Assembly: GCA_041621405.1 (NCBI GenBank)
Contig: JBFKAV010000051.1
Location: 1-19,932, forward strand
Source: JBFKAV01 sp041621405
GTDB lineage: Bacteria > Pseudomonadota > Alphaproteobacteria > Rhodobacterales > Rhodobacteraceae
DNA length: 19,932 nt
Direction of reading: 5' to 3'
Made by a program: the position numbers and the translations under genes. The notes beneath the pieces were generated by a model that was not told the DNA's origin, ran no database searches, and worked only from the letters and a program-made list of their open reading frames with translations. Shown here piece by piece: positions 13,801-19,932 of this stretch (positions are counted from its first letter, which is position 1; the number at the start of each line of letters is the position of its first letter).

Positions 13801-16020
13801 TCAGCCGTCGGTGCCCGAGGCAGGGGCGGCCGGCGCTTCCATCGCTTCGAGGAGGCCCGGGCAGGCCTCCTCGATCGCCTCGTGGATCGCGGCCTTCTTC
13901 AAGGGCTTCGTGAGGTGCTTGTCGAGCCCGGCGGCGAGGATCTCCTGCCGGTCGTCCTCCATCGCGTGCGCGGTGAGCGCGACGATCGGCGTGCGCGGCA
14001 GGCCCATCGCCGCCTCCTCGGCGCGGATCCGGCGGGTGGCCTCCTTGCCGTCCATCTCGGGCATCGAGATGTCCATGAACACGACATCGGGGCGGAGCCG
14101 GCCGAAGGCCTCGACCGCCTCGCGGCCGTTGCCGGCGAAGGTGATGTCGACCGGCAGCGTCTTCAGCATCTTCGAGAAGACGAGCTGGTTGGTCCGGTTG
14201 TCCTCGGCGGCGAGCACCTTGAACCGGCGCGGCGGCTCGGGCTCGGGCTCGGCAGGCGGCGCTGCGGCGGGTGGCGGCGCGCTGGCGAGGAGCTTCGCCA
14301 GGGCGGCGACGGCGTCGAGGAGCTCGTGCCGCGGGCTCGGACGCGACATCACCGCGGCGTAGCGGCCGGTGGCGGCGGCCGCGGTCGCGGCGCCGGCAGA
14401 GCCGGCCAGCAGCACCACCGGCGCCGTGGCGCAGCGCTCGGGAGGGAAGCCCGGTGCGCCGACGGCGACGGTGTCGGCGAAGATCGCGTCCGCCCCCTCC
14501 CAGGCCATGAGCTCGGCCGCCTCGGCGGCGTTGCGCGCCTCAACCACCTGAAGCCCGAGCACCGAGAGCTGGCGGGCGATGAGCGCGCGGGTGACCGGGT
14601 CGCCGTCGACCAGGAGCGCGCGGGCGAGGCCAGCGGGGAGCGCCGGTGCGGCGAGCGTGCCCAGCTCGGCCACCGGCAGCTTCAAAGAGACGGTAAAGCA
14701 GGAGCCCTCGCCGGGCTCCGAGCGCAGCCAGATCTCGCCGTCCATCAGCCGGACCAGGCGGCGGGAGATCGCCAGCCCGAGGCCGGTGCCCTCGAACTTG
14801 CGGTTTCGGTCGTCCTCGACCTGGTTGAACTCGCCGAAGATGTGGTCCTGCATATCGGGCGAGATGCCGATACCGGTATCCTCGACGGCGATGTGCAGCA
14901 CCTGCCGCCCATCCTCCCGGCCGGCGCCGACGACGCGAATCAGCACGTGGCCGGAATCCGTGAACTTGACCGCGTTGCCGGCGAGGTTGGTCAGGATCTG
15001 GCGGATGCGGCCGCGGTCGCCCTTGAGCATGGCGGGCAGGAACAGGTCGTAGTCGACCGAGAGCGTCAGCCGCTTCTCGGAAGCCGAGGGCGTGAGCATC
15101 GTGACGATCTCGTGCAGGAGCCGCTCGAGATCGAAGGCCTCGGCCTTCAGCGAGAGCTTCTCGGCCTCGAGCTTGGAGTAGTCGAGCACGTCGTTGATGA
15201 TCAGAAGCAGCGCCTCGCCCGAGGACTTGATGGTCTCGGCGTAGAGGCGTTGTTCCTCGGAGAGCGTCGTCTCGGCCAAGAGTTCGGCCATGCCGACGAC
15301 GCCGTTCATCGGGGTGCGGAGCTCGTGGCTCATGTTGGCGAGGAAGGCCGACTTGGCGCGGCTCGCGGCCTCGGCCCTGGCACGGGCGTCGCGCAACTGG
15401 CGCTCGCGCCGCACCGCCTCGGTGATGTCGAGCGCGAGCGAGACCACGCCGCCGTCGTTGCCGCGGCGGTCGACCAGGCGGATGTAGTGGCCGTTCCAGA
15501 GGCGGATCACTCGCGGCTCGATCACGTCGTGCCGCCAGCGTTCGAGCATCGAGTCGATCCAGACCGCGGGCTCCCTGTCGCCGGGGTCGAACACGCCCTC
15601 CTCGAGGCCGATCCTGAGGATGTCGCGGACATGCGCTCCGGGGCCCACCTCCTCGAGCCCGTCGAAGACCGAGAGGTAGGCGGCATTGGCCACCACCATG
15701 CGGCCCGCCGCGTCGTAGATCGCGAAGCCGTCGCGGATAGTCTCGAGCGCGAGCCAGAGCCGGTGCTCGGCCACGCTGCGGGCCTCGGTGGCGGTGTCGA
15801 GGTCGGAGCGGACGCGCTCGTTCTCGCCGCGGAGCGCTTCGGCCTCCTCGGTCGCGTCCTCGACCACGCGGCGCTGGACGATGATCTCCTCAGAGAGCGC
15901 CCGCGCGTGCTCGGAAAGCTTGCGATTCGCGGCGAAAAGCTCGCGGCTCTTCAGCTCCAGGAGCCGCTCGGCCGCGAGCCGCGCCCGCCGTTCCGCCACG
16001 AGCTTTTCGCTGAGGTCCAT
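13801..16020 (-). CDS. Soluble PAS-domain hybrid histidine kinase with two receiver domains
   Basis: 739 residues with no membrane segment. Order: N-terminal coiled coil (1-90), PAS (about 91-205), dimerisation/phosphoacceptor domain with H232 in FLANMSHELRTPMNG, and HATPase. The ATPase shows N box QILTNLAGNAVKFT (341-354), DTGIGIS (381-387) and GTGLGLAIS (411-419). A first receiver (467-578) is degenerate: D472, D474 and D516 remain, but the TKP lysine reads SRP. An A/P/E-rich linker (580-597) leads to an intact receiver (600-720) with D650 (FMDISMPEMDG) and K705 (LTKP). There is no Hpt domain, so phosphate probably leaves to a separate Hpt protein. The ATG at 16018-16020 is preferred over a GTG 45 bases upstream. 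It is divergent from the A2M gene. The signal is unknown. Confidence 0.93.
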   Translation of the reverse strand: MDLSEKLVAERRARLAAERLLELKSRELFAANRKLSEHARALSEEIIVQRRVVEDATEEAEALRGENERVRSDLDTATEARSVAEHRLWLALETIRDGFAIYDAAGRMVVANAAYLSVFDGLEEVGPGAHVRDILRIGLEEGVFDPGDREPAVWIDSMLERWRHDVIEPRVIRLWNGHYIRLVDRRGNDGGVVSLALDITEAVRRERQLRDARARAEAASRAKSAFLANMSHELRTPMNGVVGMAELLAETTLSEEQRLYAETIKSSGEALLLIINDVLDYSKLEAEKLSLKAEAFDLERLLHEIVTMLTPSASEKRLTLSVDYDLFLPAMLKGDRGRIRQILTNLAGNAVKFTDSGHVLIRVVGAGREDGRQVLHIAVEDTGIGISPDMQDHIFGEFNQVEDDRNRKFEGTGLGLAISRRLVRLMDGEIWLRSEPGEGSCFTVSLKLPVAELGTLAAPALPAGLARALLVDGDPVTRALIARQLSVLGLQVVEARNAAEAAELMAWEGADAIFADTVAVGAPGFPPERCATAPVVLLAGSAGAATAAAATGRYAAVMSRPSPRHELLDAVAALAKLLASAPPPAAAPPAEPEPEPPRRFKVLAAEDNRTNQLVFSKMLKTLPVDITFAGNGREAVEAFGRLRPDVVFMDISMPEMDGKEATRRIRAEEAAMGLPRTPIVALTAHAMEDDRQEILAAGLDKHLTKPLKKAAIHEAIEEACPGLLEAMEAPAAPASGTDG

Positions 16021-16077
16021 CGCGCCCTGTTGTCCGAACCGCGTGCGGCCGCCGGCCGCCCGCACCGGTTCCGAAAC

Positions 16078-16107
16078 TTGCAGATCAGGGTGAAGCGGCT
16101 GTTAACG
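16078..16107 (+). promoter_or_regulatory. Possible promoter of the alpha-2-macroglobulin gene
   Basis: In the 166-base divergent gap (16021-16186), TTGCAG (16078-16083) and TTAACG (16102-16107) are 18 bases apart and point toward the A2M gene. The match is modest. Nothing else clearly regulatory is seen in this gap, and no promoter for the kinase gene could be chosen. Confidence 0.28.
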
Positions 16108-16186
16108 CGGCTCGCGACCCTAGCGCCAGCGTTGCGCCGGCGGGGCGGTGCGTGCCACCATGAGGGCGATTTCAGGGAGGCATGTC

Positions 16187-19100
16187 ATGCGGTTCGCTTC
16201 GGCTCTCGTTTTCGTTCTGGGTCTGATCGGCGCCGGCGCCGGCGTGGCGCAGGAGAGCTTCGTGCCCGAGCGGCGCGTCGCGATCACCGAGAACGTGGAT
16301 TTCTACGGCGGCGACCTGAAGGCGATCTTCGACACCACCTTCGCCGCCTGCCGCGCCGCCTGCCTGATCGAGCCCTCCTGCCGCGCCTTCACCTTCAACG
16401 CCCGCGCCGGATCGTGCTTCCCGAAGACCGACGTGAGCAAGCGGCAGCCCTATGACGGCGCGATGTCGGCACAGGTGTTCGACACCTCCCCGCGGGTGCT
16501 GGCGATAGCCGCCGAGCGGCAGCGGGAGCTTTCGTTCCTGCGCCCCGCCGACCTCGCCGCCGCCCGCGCCGCGGCCGAGGACATGGCGAACCGCCATCAC
16601 GTCGGGGAATTCGGCATCGACGACTATGCAGGCGCCGCCGCCCGCGCCCGGGCGGCGCGCGAGCGCGACAACGCCGTGCTCTTCTCCGGCGCCGCCGTGG
16701 TGCTTTCTGACGCGCCCGACCTCTGGGTGAGCTACGGCGAGGGCCTCTTGGCGCTCGCCACCAGCGAACAAGGCCAGATGCGCGACCGTCACGCCCGCGC
16801 CTTCGCGGCGGCGGTGAACGGCTACCTCCGCGCGGCCGAGCCGGCCACGCGGGCCTCGGCGCTGCTGACCATGGGCGAGGCGCTGGAGAAACTGGGGCGG
16901 GGGCAGGATTCGGTGCCGGCGCTCAAGCTCGCCGCCACGCTCTCGCCACGCGAGGACATCGCCGCGGCGCGCGACCGGGCGGTGGCGCAGTTCGGCTTCC
17001 GGGTCATCGAGCACGTCGTCGAGAGCGACGCCGCCACGCCGCGGATCTGCGCCGACTTCTCCGAGCCGCTCGCGGAGGCCGGCGTGGACTACGCCCCCTT
17101 CGTGCAGCTTCCGGGCTCGGGCTACGCCGTCGACGCCTCCGGCAACCGGCTCTGCATCGAGGGCGTGCGGCACGGCGAGCGCTACCGGGTGACTTTCCGC
17201 GGGGGCCTGCCCTCGGCCGATGGAGAGACTACGGCCGAGGCGGTGACGCTCGACCTCTACGTGCGCGACCGGGCGCCTTCGGTGCGCTTCCCCGGCCGTG
17301 CCTATGTGCTGCCGAAGGCGGGCGAGGCGGCGGTGCCGGTGGTGACGGTGAACGCCGAAAGCCTCGACCTGGTGCTGCGGCGGGTCTCCGACCGCAACAT
17401 CCTAAGGGCGATCCAGGACGGCTATTTCGGCCGGCCGCTGTCGCAATGGCAGGAGGAGCTGTTCGGCCAAAGCGTCTCCGAGGAGGTCTGGCGCGGCACT
17501 GGCGCGGTTGAGCGGGTGCTGAACGAGGACGTGACGACGCGGCTGCCGATGGCGGACGTGGTGGCGGGGCTCACGCCCGGGATCTACGCGCTGCAGGCGC
17601 GGGTCACGGGCGAGGACGTCTACGAGACCGCCGCCGCGACCCAGTGGTTCGTGATATCCGACCTCGGGCTCGCGACGATGAGCGGGATCGACGGCTTGCA
17701 TGTCTTCGTCCGCGCGCTGGGCACGGCCGAACCGAAGGCCGGGGTCACGCTGACGCTCATCAGCCGGGCCAACGAGATCCTCGGCGAGGCCGAGACCGAC
17801 GCGGCGGGATATGCCGTGTTCCCGGCCGGGCTCACGCGCGGCACAGGCGGCGCGGCGCCCGCGCTGGTCACCGCCGAGGAAGGCGCGGACGACATCGCCT
17901 TCCTGTCGCTCACCGACCCCGAGTTCGACCTTTCCGACCGTGGCGTCGAAGGCCGCGAGGCGGCGCCGCCGATCGACCTCTTCCTGACCACCGAGCGCGG
18001 CGCCTACCGTGCTGGAGAGACGATCTTCGCCACCGCGCTGGCCCGCGACGGGCAGGCCGAGGCGATCGAGGGCCTGCCCTTGACCGCGATCCTGACCCGG
18101 CCCGACGGGGTGGAGTATGCGCGGCACCTCTCCGACAGCTCGCAGGCGGGCGGCCATGTCTTCGCGATGCCGGTCGCCACCTCGGCGCCGCGGGGGGCCT
18201 GGCAGCTCGCCGTCCACGCCGACCCGAAGGCGGCGCCCCTGGCCACGACGACGGTGCTGGTGGAGGACTTCCTGCCCGAGCGGATCGACTTCACGCTGAC
18301 CCTGCCCGAGGGGCCGATCTCGCTTGCCGACGCGCCGTTGCTGAGCCTCGAGGCGCGCTACCTCTTCGGCCCGCCCGCCGCTGACCTCGCGGTCGAGGGC
18401 AGCGTGCAGCTCACCGCTGTGCGCGAGCTGCCGGGCTACCCGGGCTACCTCTTCGGCCGCCACGACGCGCCCTTCGAGGCGCGTTACGAATTCTTCGAGA
18501 GCGGCATCCGCACCGACGCCGAGGGCCGCGCCACGATCCCGGTCGACTTCCCCGAGGTCGCCGCGGTCGACCGGCCGCTTCAGGCGCGGATCGCGGCGAC
18601 GGTGGCCGAGGGCTCTGGCCGGCCGGTGGAGCGGCGGATCGAGCGGCTCCTGGAGCCCGCCTCGGCGCTGATCGGCATCAAGCCGGCCTTCGAGGGCGTG
18701 GCGCCCCAGGGCAGCGAGGCGCGGTTCGAGGTGATCGCGGTCGGGCCGGACGGAGAGCGCACGGCGATGCCGGTCAAGTGGACGCTGAACCGCGTGGAGA
18801 CGCGCTACCAGTGGTACCAGCTCTACGGCGGCTGGGAATGGGAGCCGGTCACCACGCGAAGTCGGGTCACCTCGGGCGAGGCGATGCTCACGGCCGAGGG
18901 CGCGCTCAGCGTCTCGGCGCCGGTTGAGTGGGGCGAGTACGAGCTCCGCGTCGAGCGCGCCGACGGCAGCTTCGCGGCGAGCTCGGTCGATTTCTACGCC
19001 GGCTGGTACGCCCCGGCCGACGCCTCGGAGACGCCGGACACGCTGGCGGTGTCGCTCGACAAGCCGGCCTACCTGCCGGGCGAGACGGCGACCGTCAGGA

Positions 19101-19932
19101 TCGTGCCGCGGTTCGCCGGCAAGGGGCTGGTGACGGTGGTCTCGAACCGGCTGATCGCGATGCAGGCGGTGGAGCTTGCCGAGGGCGAGAACACGGTGAG
19201 CTTCCCGGTGACCGACGACTGGGGCACCGGCGCCTACGTGACGGCGACCGTGATCCGGCCGATGGACGTGGCGGCGGGCCGCAACCCGGCGCGGGCATTG
19301 GGGCTGGCCCATGCCGCGGTCGATCCGGGCGCCAAGCGGCTTGAAGCGGCGTTCGAGGTGCAGGGCGAGGCAGCGCCGCGCGGGCCGCTGGAGGTGGCGC
19401 TGCGCGTGGAGGGCGTGGCCGAGGGCGAGACCGCCTGGGCCACGATCGCCGCCGTCGATGTGGGGATCCTCAACCTCACCGCCTTCGAGAGCCCCGACCC
19501 CGAGGGCCACTACTTCGGCCAAAGGAAGCTCGGAGTTGGCCTGCGCGACGTCTACGGACGGCTGATCGACGGCATGACCGGGGCGCTCGGCGAGGTGCGC
19601 TCGGGCGGCGACGCGCTGGCCGAGAAGCGGATCGAGGGCCAGCCGCCGACCGAGGAGCTCGTGGCCTATTTCACCGGGCCGGTGCAGGTGGGGCCCGACG
19701 GGCTGGCGCGGGCGACGTTCCAGATGCCGTCGTTCAACGGCACGGTGCGGCTGATGGCGGTGGCCTGGTCGAAGACCGGGGTCGGCCAGGCCGAGGCCGA
19801 GGTGCTGGTGCGCGACCCGGTGGTGGTGACGGCCACCGTGCCGCGGTTCCTCAGCCCCGGCGACGAGACTCGGCTGCTCCTCGAGATCGTGCACGCGACC
19901 GGGACTTCGGGCCGGGTCGGGCTCGACGTCAG
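16187..19932 (+). CDS. Alpha-2-macroglobulin family protein with N-terminal PAN/apple-like domain (3' end cut by window)
   Basis: 1248 codons are visible, open to the window edge without a stop. A signal peptide (1-21, ending GVA-QE) lacks a lipobox Cys, unlike E. coli YfhM, so the protein is probably soluble in the periplasm. Residues about 50-80 hold C55, C59, C65 and C77 (CRAACLIEPSCRAFTFN...SCFPK), a PAN/apple pattern. About 100-280 is helical, TPR-like, followed by macroglobulin domains. FLTTERGAYRAGETIF is the typical MG3/4 entry, and the A2M core is near MPSFNGTVRLMAVAWSKTGVGQ. The thioester CxEQ motif would lie beyond the window, so whether it is a thioester type is unknown. Bacterial A2Ms trap attacking proteases and are often encoded next to pbpC. 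AGGGAGG 6 bases upstream fixes the start. Confidence 0.93.
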   Translation, partial: MRFASALVFVLGLIGAGAGVAQESFVPERRVAITENVDFYGGDLKAIFDTTFAACRAACLIEPSCRAFTFNARAGSCFPKTDVSKRQPYDGAMSAQVFDTSPRVLAIAAERQRELSFLRPADLAAARAAAEDMANRHHVGEFGIDDYAGAAARARAARERDNAVLFSGAAVVLSDAPDLWVSYGEGLLALATSEQGQMRDRHARAFAAAVNGYLRAAEPATRASALLTMGEALEKLGRGQDSVPALKLAATLSPREDIAAARDRAVAQFGFRVIEHVVESDAATPRICADFSEPLAEAGVDYAPFVQLPGSGYAVDASGNRLCIEGVRHGERYRVTFRGGLPSADGETTAEAVTLDLYVRDRAPSVRFPGRAYVLPKAGEAAVPVVTVNAESLDLVLRRVSDRNILRAIQDGYFGRPLSQWQEELFGQSVSEEVWRGTGAVERVLNEDVTTRLPMADVVAGLTPGIYALQARVTGEDVYETAAATQWFVISDLGLATMSGIDGLHVFVRALGTAEPKAGVTLTLISRANEILGEAETDAAGYAVFPAGLTRGTGGAAPALVTAEEGADDIAFLSLTDPEFDLSDRGVEGREAAPPIDLFLTTERGAYRAGETIFATALARDGQAEAIEGLPLTAILTRPDGVEYARHLSDSSQAGGHVFAMPVATSAPRGAWQLAVHADPKAAPLATTTVLVEDFLPERIDFTLTLPEGPISLADAPLLSLEARYLFGPPAADLAVEGSVQLTAVRELPGYPGYLFGRHDAPFEARYEFFESGIRTDAEGRATIPVDFPEVAAVDRPLQARIAATVAEGSGRPVERRIERLLEPASALIGIKPAFEGVAPQGSEARFEVIAVGPDGERTAMPVKWTLNRVETRYQWYQLYGGWEWEPVTTRSRVTSGEAMLTAEGALSVSAPVEWGEYELRVERADGSFAASSVDFYAGWYAPADASETPDTLAVSLDKPAYLPGETATVRIVPRFAGKGLVTVVSNRLIAMQAVELAEGENTVSFPVTDDWGTGAYVTATVIRPMDVAAGRNPARALGLAHAAVDPGAKRLEAAFEVQGEAAPRGPLEVALRVEGVAEGETAWATIAAVDVGILNLTAFESPDPEGHYFGQRKLGVGLRDVYGRLIDGMTGALGEVRSGGDALAEKRIEGQPPTEELVAYFTGPVQVGPDGLARATFQMPSFNGTVRLMAVAWSKTGVGQAEAEVLVRDPVVVTATVPRFLSPGDETRLLLEIVHATGTSGRVGLDV

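Noticed and set aside
13681..16455. 924-codon open frame opposite the hybrid kinase
   Set aside because: It lies antisense to a kinase with clear H, N, G and receiver motifs. Its translation is low-complexity R/G/A/H-rich, a GC-codon mirror effect.
17402..19894. 830-codon open frame opposite the alpha-2-macroglobulin gene
   Set aside because: Composition is His/Arg/Gly-rich without any domain pattern; the opposite strand encodes a coherent A2M with signal peptide and ribosome site.

Overview
The window is high-GC DNA in which almost every reading frame is open and the genes are packed, several with overlapping ends. Gene content and sequence style point to an alphaproteobacterium, most likely of the Rhodobacteraceae. 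This rests on similarity of the proteins to that family as I know it, on the GC-rich extragenic motif near 3233-3257, and on a Fur/Mur-type palindrome at 1075-1089. No rRNA, tRNA, CRISPR array, insertion sequence or phage gene is visible. The region looks like ordinary chromosome.

Layout. (1) 1-1041, minus: a periplasmic metal-binding protein of the TroA/ZnuA family. Its promoter carries a perfect Fur/Mur-like palindrome between -35 and -10. Two GC hairpins follow the gene. (2) 1187-3164, plus: pncA and pncB, which turn nicotinamide into nicotinate mononucleotide (NAD salvage). A lac-operator-like dyad lies in the shared upstream region. (3) 3368-6043, minus: arfB (ribosome rescue), a class III PLP enzyme of the AGXT2L phospho-lyase type, and an APH-fold small-molecule kinase. 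These overlap by 8 and 4 bases, so they form one operon. The last two genes probably phosphorylate an amino alcohol and then eliminate phosphate and ammonia from it. (4) 6068-6240, minus: a short transcript-like unit. It has a near-perfect 18-base complement to the 16S rRNA 3' end, a GTG-started 18-codon ORF, and a strong intrinsic terminator. It is the least explained element here. (5) 6293-10185, minus: yhhQ (queuosine precursor transporter), a secreted phytase-like/esterase-like protein, mepA (murein endopeptidase) and a UMF1-type MFS permease. The last three overlap by about 30 bases each.

(6) 10263-10790, minus: a hotdog-fold thioesterase, divergent from (7) 10878-13288, plus: yggT and recQ. 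(8) 13299-16020, minus: a VOC-family protein and a soluble PAS hybrid histidine kinase with one intact and one degenerate receiver. (9) 16187 to the window end, plus: the first 1248 codons of a periplasmic alpha-2-macroglobulin with an N-terminal PAN/apple-like Cys cluster. Its thioester region lies beyond the window.

The strongest candidates for something undescribed are the extended-Shine-Dalgarno mini-ORF unit (4) and the kinase plus phospho-lyase pair (3). Everything else belongs to known families, with some local oddities listed in the findings.
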